A stretch of DNA of 22,204 bases, taken from IMG/VR virus record IMGVR_UViG_3300032665_000210, positions 1-22,204 of that record. The stretch is one strand, 5' to 3'. The translations under genes were made by a program, and so were the position numbers. Positions 6,631 through 15,002 of this stretch are shown here, one piece after another (position 1 is the stretch's first letter; every line of letters starts with the position of its first letter). Source of the stretch: a virus. The notes under the pieces were generated by a model. The model searched no databases, had not been told where the DNA came from, and was given only the letters and a program-made list of their open reading frames with translations.

Positions 6631-7533
6631 TTAGTATGAACCGTAAACACCTAATGGATCAGAAACACCAAAGGAATAACGCTCACGAGACTTGTATCTT
6701 ACGTTACCAGTATCGAAGTCGCCATCCATAGAGTTCTGGAGTGGTGTACGAACAAACATCTTCAAACCGTTTGGAACATCAGTGGTCAAGAACCATGCGT
6801 TGGTTGCGGTCAAGAAGTGGTTAATTGCGTAACCTTCTGGAACTGCACCATTGTTCTTAATTGCATTGATGTCGTTGTTGTTTGTACCAACACGCAATTC
6901 AGTTTCAAGCAAACGAGTTGCAACGAACTGTAATGCAGGTGGAATAATCAACTTCTTCGGTTTTGCAGCGATCAACAGACCACGTTCATCTGTCCAAGCA
7001 GCGATTTGAATAACAGCGTTTTCCAGCGCAGTTTCGTTCAAGTCAGCAGGAGTAGATGGAGTGTTGGCGTTAGTACCACCAGAAATCAAAGGATGTGCAG
7101 TAGAGAACAAAGGCTGACCGTCACCATAGGTGAACTGGCTATTAAAACCGTTATTCAATACAGCAGCAGCTTTAACCTGTTTGGTGTAAGCCATAGCACG
7201 AGCCAAAGCCTTGGTATAGCGACCAGATAACGAGTCATACAAGTTATCTTCGATTGCCTCTTCAGTCAAACTGAAGCCCAAAGCGATAGTTTCATGGTTG
7301 TAACGAGCTGTCCATGCTTCTTGTCCGTTGTCATAAGCGATGGCTTGGCCTTCGTTTTTGACTGGAGCAGCTGAGAAGCCTGACAGTTTTGTTTCTTCTT
7401 CAAAAGAACGCTCAGAGGTCTCGATTTCATAGATCTCTTTGTGTTCTTCACCGTAACGAGCATACTCAAGACCAAACAGGGCGTTTAATCCAGGTAATAG
7501 CTCTTTTAGTAGTTGTGCACGAGAAATAGCCAT
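6631..7533 (-). CDS. Major capsid protein (Mu gpT-like, HK97 fold)
   Basis: A 300-residue protein after a GGAG site. Diagnostic segments are KLSGFSAAPVKNEGQ (E-loop side), ALGFSLTEEAIEDNLYDSLS, the long helix RYTKALARAMAYTKQVKAAA, DGQPLFSTAHPL, and KPKKLIIPPALQFVATRLLE. The run of conserved elements matches the Mu-type major head subunit family (gpT) of HK97-fold coat proteins. It forms the icosahedral shell with the portal and scaffold candidates upstream. It lies directly before a strong terminator, as expected for the most abundant product of the operon. The length is typical, and no protease or delta domain is fused to it. Confidence 0.93.
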   Translation of the reverse strand: MAISRAQLLKELLPGLNALFGLEYARYGEEHKEIYEIETSERSFEEETKLSGFSAAPVKNEGQAIAYDNGQEAWTARYNHETIALGFSLTEEAIEDNLYDSLSGRYTKALARAMAYTKQVKAAAVLNNGFNSQFTYGDGQPLFSTAHPLISGGTNANTPSTPADLNETALENAVIQIAAWTDERGLLIAAKPKKLIIPPALQFVATRLLETELRVGTNNNDINAIKNNGAVPEGYAINHFLTATNAWFLTTDVPNGLKMFVRTPLQNSMDGDFDTGNVRYKSRERYSFGVSDPLGVYGSY

Positions 7534-7548
7534 TTAAATGCTCCTTAA

Positions 7549-8427
7549 TTAAACACCAGTGGCATTGAAGTAGCTGTGGTAACCGAAGTTCCAAGTTACT
7601 AATGCTTCTGGGTAGCCAGTGAAAGAAAACTGTGCATTTGTCGACTGAGCTGTTGTTACAGCTGTGTTGATAGTTACAGTTGTGCCGTTTACAGTTGTTA
7701 CATAGGTATTGGAACCAGCAGTAATGCCAGGACCAGAAATAACCATACCTGGGAGGATTGCAGTGTTAGCAGCAGATAAAGTGATCGTTGTGCTAGAAGA
7801 TGTAGCATTTTGGGTCACTGTAACAGCTGAAGCAGGTACAACGCCTACGATACGGAAAGGAGCCGATGTAGTCAAAGGTGTAATCGCTGATGTGCTTGTG
7901 GCAGCAGCAGAGATTGCAATACCAGCAGATGAATCGCCAGTAGTTGTCGAACCAGTGTTACCAGCAGCAGCACCAATGTAATAAGCATTAGAACCAACGA
8001 AAGCTGGGTTTAGGTATTGAATGGTTGTAGAACCACCAGTACCAGCTGGGTTAGACAAACAAACTGCTTGGAAAACAGCTTGAGGATCATCAACAACATA
8101 ACCAATAGCATCTGGAGCTGTTGTAGAAGCTTGCCAGAACTGATAACGATTTTTACCGTAGATTGGACCACCAGTTGTTGAATACTCGCAACCAACAAAC
8201 ACGCCAATTGTGCCGTTAACAGCAGAAGAAGCATTGTATGCCAATGTTGAAGATACTAAGTTACCAATGTTTGCACCAGTACCAATTGCTACAACGTCAC
8301 CGTTGAACAAGCTAGTACTGTAACCGTTGGTGATAGGGAACATACGGGTAGAACCCGCAAATACACGACCACCAATAAGGTTAACTGGCTTTAGCCCGTA
8401 AGGGGCTGCTACTGTAGGATAAGCCAT
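7549..8427 (-). CDS. Capsid-associated (decoration-like) structural protein
   Basis: A 292-residue protein with a GGAG site before the ATG. It begins MAYPTVAAPYGLKPVNLIGG with RVFAGSTRMFPI and ends ALVTWNFGYHSYFNATGV. The start (APYGLKPVNLIGGR) and the end are hallmarks of an unnamed protein encoded beside coat genes in many aquatic phages, often detected in virions. Residues about 203-269 are a Thr/Ser/Val-rich beta module (GMVISGPGITAGS, then NGTTVTINTAVTT) that looks inserted between FRIVGVVPAS and the C-terminal core. Its position between the scaffold candidate and the coat gene suggests a head decoration or assembly role. No catalytic motif is seen. Confidence 0.82.
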   Translation of the reverse strand: MAYPTVAAPYGLKPVNLIGGRVFAGSTRMFPITNGYSTSLFNGDVVAIGTGANIGNLVSSTLAYNASSAVNGTIGVFVGCEYSTTGGPIYGKNRYQFWQASTTAPDAIGYVVDDPQAVFQAVCLSNPAGTGGSTTIQYLNPAFVGSNAYYIGAAAGNTGSTTTGDSSAGIAISAAATSTSAITPLTTSAPFRIVGVVPASAVTVTQNATSSSTTITLSAANTAILPGMVISGPGITAGSNTYVTTVNGTTVTINTAVTTAQSTNAQFSFTGYPEALVTWNFGYHSYFNATGV

Positions 8428-8444
8428 ATAAATCTCCTAATAAG

Positions 8445-8897
8445 TTAAGAACCTTTACCAAAGGACACTGTAGACTTCCGTTCTTGGAACAGAGGCATAC
8501 GAGAATCGCTTTGCCGTAAAAAACTATTGTCTACTGCTTCTGCATTTGCTTGGGTTTGGTTGTTCTCATAATCCATCCTTGCCTTCACAAATTCCTCAGG
8601 AATTTTGCATAACAGTAAACCACCGATTTCGATATTGTCTTTGTATCGACTATCTGGATCGGTCAACATTCCATATTTCGGTTGCTCTTCAGCTCTGACT
8701 GCTTCCCAGCCTTCTCTTAGTTTGGAAGATAAGTTGCGAGGGTCAGCGTTGTTAAGCATCGAAACCCTAACCCAGCGATAAGCATAACCTGCTTGCTTGT
8801 CTGGTTCAGGTAACAACTCAGGGGGTTTCCACGCCATAGGGCGAGCCTCTTGTTGTCTTGTTTCAATTTCACGGGGGGTACGATTGTTATTAGCCAT
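8445..8897 (-). CDS. Conserved phage head-region protein, function unknown
   Basis: The protein has 150 residues. It begins MANNNRTPREIETRQQEARP. The recognisable core is GYAYRWVRVSMLNNADPRNL, then SSKLREGWEAVRAEEQP and IGGLLLCKIPEEFVKARMDY. The end is basic (RKSTVSFGKGS). The RWVRxSxLxxADxxNxxxKxREGWExVxxEExP pattern is common in genes between scaffold and coat genes of podovirus-like aquatic phages, without a named function. The ATG overlaps the last 8 bases of the scaffold-candidate gene, and GGAG lies 7-8 nt upstream. It may be a scaffold-associated or capsid-maturation factor, judged by position alone. Confidence 0.8.
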   Translation of the reverse strand: MANNNRTPREIETRQQEARPMAWKPPELLPEPDKQAGYAYRWVRVSMLNNADPRNLSSKLREGWEAVRAEEQPKYGMLTDPDSRYKDNIEIGGLLLCKIPEEFVKARMDYENNQTQANAEAVDNSFLRQSDSRMPLFQERKSTVSFGKGS

Positions 8898-9834
8898 TTT
8901 GGGACTCCGTTTTAACTAGTTCGTTGTAATATTGCTCTGGCGTAATTTTGAATTTCTTAGCCAGTTCCATTTGACGGGTGTTTAATGTGATCTTTTTTGA
9001 AGACGTTGACCTCGTTGCTGGAGCAACCACCGTGCTTTTACGAGTTGTAGCAGGAGATTTGGTTCCTGCTTCTTCCCCAAATTTCTCTGGGAAACGTCTT
9101 CTCATTTCGGTATCTATAGCGTTCCAGTAATGATCGGAGCCTGTCGGGACTCCCTCACGTTCCAGCCGCTTATGGATTCCCATAGCGAGAAAACTCATGT
9201 CATCGTCAGTGCCGTACCATTTGTTTTTGTCAAGCCACGATTGGGTTTTTGAGTCCAGTCGTGTTGGTTGGCTCTGCTGTTGAGGTATTTGTACATCAAC
9301 TTCAGAAGATTGTAAAGTATTTTCGTCATATTGTGGAACATAACGATCCATCTCTTGAGCTTTAAATTTAATTTCAGTTAAACGCTCTTGAGCTTCTACT
9401 AAACGCTCTGCATCGCCAGAGTCATAAGCCTCTTTGTATGCACGTCTTGCTTGATCAAGATCAGAGGCAATTTTTTCTTTAGCTGTTGATACATACACCT
9501 TTTCGCCATCAGAAAGTCGACCTTTAAGGCGTTTGTTTTCTTCAATAATGGTGTTAGCAACCCGAATAGCTTCTTCGTTTTCACGCTGGATAGCTTCTTT
9601 AGCCCTGCGTTCATCGTTAATCAGCTTTTTCATCTGCAAAAGGCGTTGTTTTGCCTCTTTAGAATAGGCTTCTAAGTCATCATTGTCGATTTCTTCAACG
9701 ATTTCTTTAGGAAGTGGTGCTGCATTAATACGATCTTCTTCTGGGGTATCGTCAACAATCTCTAATTCAACCTCTGGTGGGGTTGCATCATCACTTTCCA
9801 AAAAAGAAAAGTCTTGTTTTTCAAATTCAGCCAT
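8890..9834 (-). CDS. Scaffolding protein candidate (coiled coil)
   Basis: The protein has 314 residues. The N-terminal 60 are acidic. About residues 50-170 form a long charged coiled coil (QRLLQMKKLINDERRAKEAI, then KIASDLDQARRAYKEAY). The remainder includes SKTQSWLDKNKWYGTDDDM and a basic C-terminus with MELAKKFKITPEQYYNEL. An acidic start, a central coil and a small basic C-terminal helix-turn-helix are the usual layout of phage scaffolds. The gene lies between portal and coat genes, as in P22. GGAG precedes the ATG by 7 nt. Family membership was not tested by search, but the role fits both context and shape. Confidence 0.82.
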   Translation of the reverse strand: MAEFEKQDFSFLESDDATPPEVELEIVDDTPEEDRINAAPLPKEIVEEIDNDDLEAYSKEAKQRLLQMKKLINDERRAKEAIQRENEEAIRVANTIIEENKRLKGRLSDGEKVYVSTAKEKIASDLDQARRAYKEAYDSGDAERLVEAQERLTEIKFKAQEMDRYVPQYDENTLQSSEVDVQIPQQQSQPTRLDSKTQSWLDKNKWYGTDDDMSFLAMGIHKRLEREGVPTGSDHYWNAIDTEMRRRFPEKFGEEAGTKSPATTRKSTVVAPATRSTSSKKITLNTRQMELAKKFKITPEQYYNELVKTESQNG

Positions 9835-9845
9835 GTTTTTTCTCC

Positions 9846-10256
9846 TTAAACACGAGTAATTCCACGAGGATCTTCAACTACAGCCTCGACAGAATCGTCA
9901 TTAATTAATCGGAACTCACGACCATGAATCTTTAGGCGTGTGCCAGTGTTTGGTCTGGCAAGAATAAAGTCACCTTCTTGGCACCAAGGACCAGTAGGAA
10001 ACCTTTTTTCATCTTTGTAGCAATCAGGTCCCATTTTGATAACAAAAAAGACGGTGGAAAGCACTTCTTCCATTTGCAGTGTGGCATCCGCTTTGAGGAT
10101 TCCACCAGCGTGTTCTTTTTCAGCATCAGGAATACCAACAAGCATACGATAGCCTTGTGGCATGGGTAATTGTCTTGCTTTTTCTTCACCTGTTTGAGGC
10201 AAAGTCGTTACGTTACTCACATCATCGGGGTTTGAGCCGATTAGTATTTCACTCAT
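9846..10256 (-). CDS. GroES-like cochaperonin (Cpn10 fold)
   Basis: I use the ATG at 10254-10256 (GGAGA upstream). The frame extends one TTG codon further. In 136 residues, positions 34-130 follow the Cpn10 plan. QGYRMLVGIPDAEKEHAGGI matches the GroES start (RPLxDRVxVKR...E..SAGGIxL), with GGIL at 51-54 in the place of the hydrophobic mobile-loop tripeptide that contacts GroEL. Then come VFFVIKMGPDCY (the VLAVGxG strand), EGDFILARPNTGTRLKIHGR (VGDxVIFxxxxGxxxKxxGxE), and FRLINDDSVEAVVED. The role would be co-opting host GroEL to fold the coat protein, as T4 gp31 does. The GGIL loop and the order of strands make this a strong call without a search. Confidence 0.85.
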   Translation of the reverse strand: MSEILIGSNPDDVSNVTTLPQTGEEKARQLPMPQGYRMLVGIPDAEKEHAGGILKADATLQMEEVLSTVFFVIKMGPDCYKDEKRFPTGPWCQEGDFILARPNTGTRLKIHGREFRLINDDSVEAVVEDPRGITRV

Positions 10257-10443
10257 CAAAATTCTCCAAGTTCTTTTTAAGGTCTGAAATGTACATCCTT
10301 ACAGACAGAAGACCCGTTATCTGTCCGCAAGTCTTTTGGTAGTCAGCGTAGTCTTTGGCTACACCAGTACCAAGGGACTCTTCCAAGTCCCTTACTCTCA
10401 CATCTACCTGTTTGAGGAGATGATCTAGTATTTTTTCCTTCAT
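10249..10443 (-). CDS. Small conserved protein between portal and cochaperonin genes
   Basis: A 64-residue helical protein starting MKEKILDHLLKQVDVRVRDL. The middle is DYADYQKTCGQITGLLSVRM and the end is ISDLKKNLENFDE. The DYxDYxxxxGxIxGLxxxxxxIxDL pattern is frequent in short genes following phage portal genes. I believe it has no known function. Its ATG overlaps the portal stop (ATGA), and its last bases overlap the cochaperonin start, so translation is likely coupled across all three genes. The predicted long amphipathic helices suggest a small assembly factor. Confidence 0.78.
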   Translation of the reverse strand: MKEKILDHLLKQVDVRVRDLEESLGTGVAKDYADYQKTCGQITGLLSVRMYISDLKKNLENFDE

Positions 10444-12956
10444 TCAATTTCCTTTTTGGTTTTTTGAGCCTGGGTTTTTGCCATTTCAGCTAAGATTTTG
10501 AGCTTCTCTGACTGGCGTTGTTGATTCATCTGGGCTTTATTACTTCCTATTTGATGACCTAATTTCATTCCTTCTAATTCTTGTTTAGCAGCAAGGTTGG
10601 CTTTATCAGAAGCAGTTTTTGCTCCCACTTGCATACCAGCAATTTCTTTTTGCGCTGCAATACGCATTTTTTCAATTTCAATTTGATCAGCTTTACCAGC
10701 TGCATCCATAGCCAGTTTCTTCTGCTTAATGTCGATTTCCTGTGCTTTAAGCTGTAATTCTTTCATCTGCATCTGAACAATAGGATCTTGAGCAGCTTGC
10801 TGTGCCTGTTGTGCAGCCACCGCAGTCTGGTTCTGTTGCAATAGATTTTGAGCAGCTGGGACAGCCAGACGAGCAATTTGCATTTCTTGTTCTGGAGTCA
10901 TATGAACATCTGGATCATCGTCATCAGAATACGGAATGTTAATGCCCATTTGCATCTGCATTTGTCGCATATATTCAAGACCAACGTGTTCAGTAATGTG
11001 AGCTTGCATCGCTTGAATCATCATAGGAGCTTGTGGGTTTTGACCAATAGTTTGTTTGATCTTTGGATCATTCATAGCAGCCATATGAATCTGAATATGG
11101 GCTTGATGGTCTTGACCAATGAAGGCTTTTAATGGTTTGTTCTTTAAGGCGTTGACGTTTTCCGTTACTGGATCTGTAGGCTTCATGTCTTCTGGCAATG
11201 GAACCAACTTCTCTAGGTTCTTAATGCCGATGACTTCTAACATCTGACGATGTAAGTAAGGAAGGTTGTAAAGCTGGGGAGCTGTCTGGCATAACTGTAG
11301 GGCAGCTTGATACTGAACTACCTTTTGGCTCATGGTTGCTGCGTTTGGATCTGATACGGGAATGATATTGACCATATCGTAGTCAGATTTACGGGCTGTA
11401 CGATTACCGCTAGTAGGCTGGTAACTGTAATCTTCTGGAGCGTAGTCAGCAATGATTCTCTTAAGAAGTTTAAATTCTTGCTTCATGGAGTAATGAATAC
11501 GAGCTTGAATCGCAGACATGACTTTAAGTGTGCGTTCTAAAATTGCTAAAGTCGTACCCACTGGAGCTTGGCTGCTCATGTCTGATGCTTTTAAATCGCC
11601 AGAAGAAGCAAAACGTCTACCTTCTTCTACGATCTGGTTGAGCAACGTCATTAATGTTTGGCTTGGCTCTTTATACGGCAATGGCATGATGTTGTCTTTC
11701 ATCGCACCACTTGGAACATCTACGTCACGGAACTCACCTGGAGCTATCGGGGTATCGTCACCTTTGACACGCAACCCACGAGTCTTAAAGCCTCCAGGAA
11801 GATTGGACAATGACCCTGCATCAACCAGCTGACGAAGAATGGAAGTGCCCGATTTAGCAAAAGCTCCAATAAGATGAATAAGCCCGAAATGATAAAAGCC
11901 GAAGCCAGGGATATAGCCATAATGTACAAAATGCTGGCGTTTTTGGTGAGTTTTGTCATCTGGATCCCAGTTTCTACGGATTGCTAACACCTGTCCGTTT
12001 GATTTTTCAATGGTTACAACATAAGGAAGAGCAATGCCTGTTGGTTCGCCATGCTTATCTGTGTGCTCAAAACCTTCTAAATCAAGGTGGCAGTGCATTT
12101 CAAGGACTTTAAAACGGTCATCAGTAGATGCCCTAAAGCCTAATTTTTCTGCAATTTTCTTTTCAATCTCATCTAAGACGTTATCTGGCGATCCTAGATT
12201 TAAATCACGATAGAACCCTTCATACTGTAGGCGTTTAAGTTCGTTTTCTGTTTTACGCATCACATGGGTAATGCGTTCTGCGGATTCAAGACTAGAAGCA
12301 CCGTAAGGAACAACCAAATCTTCAGCAGGAATATACATTGATACTTGACGATCTAGGCTTGGATCTACATAAACCTTTTTAAATCCGTTACCTGAAAGTC
12401 CTACACCCCAGAGCATACGCTCATGTTCAGGGCGAAACTCTTGCATCACATCGGTAAGCTCATGGTTCATGTCTTCTACAACACGCTCACAAGCATCTTT
12501 TTTCTCTGATGTTTCTTTACCAACAATTTCGCCCTTGACTGGACCAGCTGCTGGAAAGGTTTCCATGATGGTTTCAGATTGGAATTTAATGACGGCTTCG
12601 GCTAAGACTGGATGGTAAACACCGCAAGCACCTTCCCAAGGTTCTGAACGCTCTTCAATCTTTAAGCCAAGAAGTTCTAAGCCATCAACATAGGTTTGAA
12701 TCCAGTCACGTCTAGAATCAATGTCCGATTGGAAATCTTCTAAGAGTTCGCTGGCAATTTGTAGTAAAACCGATTCAGGCAAATATTCAGCAAGGTTTGC
12801 ATCAAAGTCTTCAATCTCCTCGCCTTCCATTTGGATTTTTATTCCACCAACTTTTACGTCTACCTCTTCAGGGTCAACAATTTCAATTTCAACATCTGGT
12901 CCTTCTAAATCAGGTAAACCTTGGGGGGCTGCATACATTGCTTTATCGATTGACAT
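10440..12956 (-). CDS. Portal protein
   Basis: An 838-residue protein directly after TerL (8-bp gap). AAGGA lies 6-7 nt before the ATG. The core holds portal-type segments: DIDSRRDWIQTYVDGLELLG, PWEGACGVYHPVLAEAVIKF, GVGLSGNGFKKVYVDPSL, IPAEDLVVPYGASSLESAER, and GFGFYHFGLIHLIGAFAKSG. It forms the dodecameric DNA channel at one capsid vertex. The last 150 residues or so are a Gln/Ala/Lys/Met-rich helix (QTAVAAQQAQQAAQDPIVQM, then KELQLKAQEIDIKQKKLAM). That recalls the long helical barrel of P22-type portals, and the length (P22 portal is about 725) also points that way. The acidic N-terminus (residues 15-50) is an addition of unknown purpose. Confidence 0.93.
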   Translation of the reverse strand: MSIDKAMYAAPQGLPDLEGPDVEIEIVDPEEVDVKVGGIKIQMEGEEIEDFDANLAEYLPESVLLQIASELLEDFQSDIDSRRDWIQTYVDGLELLGLKIEERSEPWEGACGVYHPVLAEAVIKFQSETIMETFPAAGPVKGEIVGKETSEKKDACERVVEDMNHELTDVMQEFRPEHERMLWGVGLSGNGFKKVYVDPSLDRQVSMYIPAEDLVVPYGASSLESAERITHVMRKTENELKRLQYEGFYRDLNLGSPDNVLDEIEKKIAEKLGFRASTDDRFKVLEMHCHLDLEGFEHTDKHGEPTGIALPYVVTIEKSNGQVLAIRRNWDPDDKTHQKRQHFVHYGYIPGFGFYHFGLIHLIGAFAKSGTSILRQLVDAGSLSNLPGGFKTRGLRVKGDDTPIAPGEFRDVDVPSGAMKDNIMPLPYKEPSQTLMTLLNQIVEEGRRFASSGDLKASDMSSQAPVGTTLAILERTLKVMSAIQARIHYSMKQEFKLLKRIIADYAPEDYSYQPTSGNRTARKSDYDMVNIIPVSDPNAATMSQKVVQYQAALQLCQTAPQLYNLPYLHRQMLEVIGIKNLEKLVPLPEDMKPTDPVTENVNALKNKPLKAFIGQDHQAHIQIHMAAMNDPKIKQTIGQNPQAPMMIQAMQAHITEHVGLEYMRQMQMQMGINIPYSDDDDPDVHMTPEQEMQIARLAVPAAQNLLQQNQTAVAAQQAQQAAQDPIVQMQMKELQLKAQEIDIKQKKLAMDAAGKADQIEIEKMRIAAQKEIAGMQVGAKTASDKANLAAKQELEGMKLGHQIGSNKAQMNQQRQSEKLKILAEMAKTQAQKTKKEIE

Positions 12957-12964
12957 AAGGATCC

Positions 12965-14455
12965 TTAGTAATAACCTTTTTTACGCCTAAATTCTTGTGG
13001 CTCATCTGGCTCATCGCTTTGCAGCGTAATAAAGCCACCTCTTCTAAATCTTAACAGTGCTTGGGTTGTGGAGTCTACTAAGTCATCGTGATCTGAATTG
13101 GGAAATGCTGCTAATTCCTCTACTACTTCTTCAGCCCAGCGTTTTCTTGGTGCCCAAATTTTACCGCTTGCAAACAAATCAGATACGCTATTAACACGAG
13201 ATATTTTATCGTTACCCCTAGTCGGTGTAAACTCTTGAACAGGAATACCCATCCTTCTAAGTTCAAATATAAGTGGAGCACCAGATGCTTTCGCTTCAAC
13301 AATGAACGAATCTGGTTCCCAGTCTTTATACATATCATAGGCTCGCTGTTTAAGAGTGGGGAACTCCATTCTCTCTTTAAACGCATCCAATAAAATGATA
13401 TTAGCATCCGTTTTATCTTCATTTAGGTAAAAAACTCCCCAAGTCGTACACGCTGAATAGTCAGCCCGTTCTGATTTTGTAAATGCCGTATCCCAAGATT
13501 GGATAATGTAATCACAAGGGGGAGGGGTTTCTTTATCCCAGACCCTCCACCATTCCCGTTTTACAAGAGCACCTTCTTCAGAGGTCGGATCTTGTTGATA
13601 CTGGGCTTGCCACTTAGAAAGCGGTAGTTCTATCCTTAGTTTATCAAGTTCTTCGTAAGACCAAAACTCGGGCCAGAGGGGTTTTTCGTTTCTTTTTATC
13701 GCTGGAAGGCTGATGATTTCCCATTCATCACCGTCTCTGTCCACCATCGCTTGGCAGATTTTTCCCGTCAGATCCCTTTTAGACCAACGGGTCATCACAA
13801 CTACAATAGATCCTCCAGGCTGCAAACGCTGGCGAGGACCTGAAGTGTACCACTCGTACACCTTATCAAAAACGCTAGGATCCCCAGCTGCAAGTGCTGC
13901 TTCTTGCTCGGAATGAGGGTCATCAATAATGAGAAGATCAGCACCTTTACCAGTAACAGTACCGCCAACACCAATAGCAAAATACTCCCCGTTAGCATTA
14001 GTACTCCAACGACCAGCAGCCTTGCTATCCGATCTAAGAGCAACATTAGGGAATACTTTGGCATATGCCTCTCCGTCTACTAAGTTACGCACCTTTCGAC
14101 CAAAACCAACTGCAAGTTCAGCCGTGTTAGAACATTGAATGATTTTCTTATTAGGGAATTTTCCTAAGAACCAAGCTGGCAAAAGATAACTGGCAAACTC
14201 AGACTTAGTATGACGAGGTGGCATATTAATAATAAGGCGTTTAATTTTTCCACTGGCAATCTCCTCAAATTTTGTTGCCATTAATGCGTGATGTTCGCCA
14301 TGAATAAAATTGGGCCACATGGTTTCTACAAACGACATAAAGTCAATTTGCCCAGTTTCACGAGTTACTGCATCCTGATAAGCCAACGCCAATGGGCGTA
14401 GCTTTGCCTGATCCTCCTCAGGCAGCTGGTCAATGATGGCTAACAACTCATCCAT
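12965..14455 (-). CDS. terL: Terminase large subunit (ATPase plus nuclease)
   Basis: A 496-residue protein with the full terminase layout. Walker A is PPRHTKS (residues 79-85), Walker B with the catalytic acid is LLIIDDPH (174-181), and the coupling motif is VVVMTRW (218-224). An RNase-H-like nuclease follows, with D322 in SWDTAF, E388 in VEAKASG and D457-D458 in DHDDLVDS. It pumps DNA into the prohead through the portal and cuts the concatemer. Walker A has Thr where the family more often has Gly (PPRHGKS). I have seen this variant in aquatic phages and expect it to be active. The start overlaps the end of the LexA-like gene. The length is normal, and no intein or frameshift is seen. Confidence 0.96.
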   Translation of the reverse strand: MDELLAIIDQLPEEDQAKLRPLALAYQDAVTRETGQIDFMSFVETMWPNFIHGEHHALMATKFEEIASGKIKRLIINMPPRHTKSEFASYLLPAWFLGKFPNKKIIQCSNTAELAVGFGRKVRNLVDGEAYAKVFPNVALRSDSKAAGRWSTNANGEYFAIGVGGTVTGKGADLLIIDDPHSEQEAALAAGDPSVFDKVYEWYTSGPRQRLQPGGSIVVVMTRWSKRDLTGKICQAMVDRDGDEWEIISLPAIKRNEKPLWPEFWSYEELDKLRIELPLSKWQAQYQQDPTSEEGALVKREWWRVWDKETPPPCDYIIQSWDTAFTKSERADYSACTTWGVFYLNEDKTDANIILLDAFKERMEFPTLKQRAYDMYKDWEPDSFIVEAKASGAPLIFELRRMGIPVQEFTPTRGNDKISRVNSVSDLFASGKIWAPRKRWAEEVVEELAAFPNSDHDDLVDSTTQALLRFRRGGFITLQSDEPDEPQEFRRKKGYY

Positions 14456-14675
14456 TCAAATTCCTTAGTTTGATATACGCTGGTCTGATGCTACGAGAGT
14501 ACTTCATGTTCCCTTTGCAAACCCCTATTTCAATTAGGATTTTCATTTTCCTAGCCGTACCCCCACGCCCCCGATAACCTGTCATTCTCATCACGTCATC
14601 AATAGTCGGACCAAAGCCAAAGTCCTCCCAGAACTTTTCTATGACATGAAAGACTTCTTTTTGTGCAGGAGTCAT
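14448..14675 (-). CDS. LexA-type winged-helix DNA-binding protein (no peptidase domain)
   Basis: This 75-residue protein aligns by eye over nearly its full length with the N-terminal DNA-binding domain of LexA. It reads MTPAQKEVFHVIEKFWEDFG, then PTIDDVMRMTGYRGRGGTAR and MKILIEIGVCKG, then RSIRPAYIKL. LexA has the same order: LTxxQxxVLxxI...GxPPTxxEI...LGFxSxxxxxxHLxxLxxKGxI...RxI. The C-terminal S24 autoprotease domain is absent, so it could bind DNA without SOS-triggered cleavage. It sits between the terminase subunits with an ATGA overlap upstream. The target could be operators in 15978-16346, or it could have been re-used in packaging (for example as a DNA-recognition helper). Both are inference. 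Confidence 0.78.
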   Translation of the reverse strand: MTPAQKEVFHVIEKFWEDFGFGPTIDDVMRMTGYRGRGGTARKMKILIEIGVCKGNMKYSRSIRPAYIKLRNLNG

Positions 14676-14980
14676 TTGCCACAGTCCTCTTGCCCTGCAC
14701 CCCAGTTGGGATCATCTTTATAAGTAGGATATTTGTTTGCACTACCAGCCCCTTCGCCAGCTACCCAATGGTCATAGGCTTGCTTTTTACGAATACCAAA
14801 ATCTTTCAGCCCTCCTGGGAAAGACGAAATCGCTGCTGCATCTCTTAGTAACTTTAAGTGAGCGATCACTTTATCTAGAATAGCCACTTCCATCTCCTGT
14901 TGTTTTAACCAATCTTCTTTGTTCATACGATCCCTGCCCATAAGAAAATCACTGTTATCAGTATCAAAATGATTAGCCAT
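14672..14980 (-). CDS. Hypothetical protein between TerS and the LexA-like gene
   Basis: A 102-residue frame with its ATG at 14978-14980. The most ordered part is the helix NKEDWLKQQEMEVAILDKVI, then AHLKLLRDAAAISSFPG. The C-terminus is Gly/Asp/Tyr-rich (DHWVAGEGAGSANKYPTY). A second ATG at 14927-14929 (MNKEDWLKQQ) has an AGGGA site 5-6 nt upstream and is a credible alternative start giving 85 residues. The first ATG has only a weak site. The stop overlaps the next start (ATGA). I do not recognise a family. The position suggests a link to packaging. Confidence 0.65.
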   Translation of the reverse strand: MANHFDTDNSDFLMGRDRMNKEDWLKQQEMEVAILDKVIAHLKLLRDAAAISSFPGGLKDFGIRKKQAYDHWVAGEGAGSANKYPTYKDDPNWGAGQEDCGK

Positions 14981-15002
14981 TGTTCTCTATCCATATACCC
15001 CC

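Noticed and set aside
12965-14455. Defective Walker A in TerL because of PPRHTKS
   Set aside because: The invariant Lys and Ser are present, and Thr in place of Gly is a variant I have met in other phage terminases, so loss of activity is not supported.
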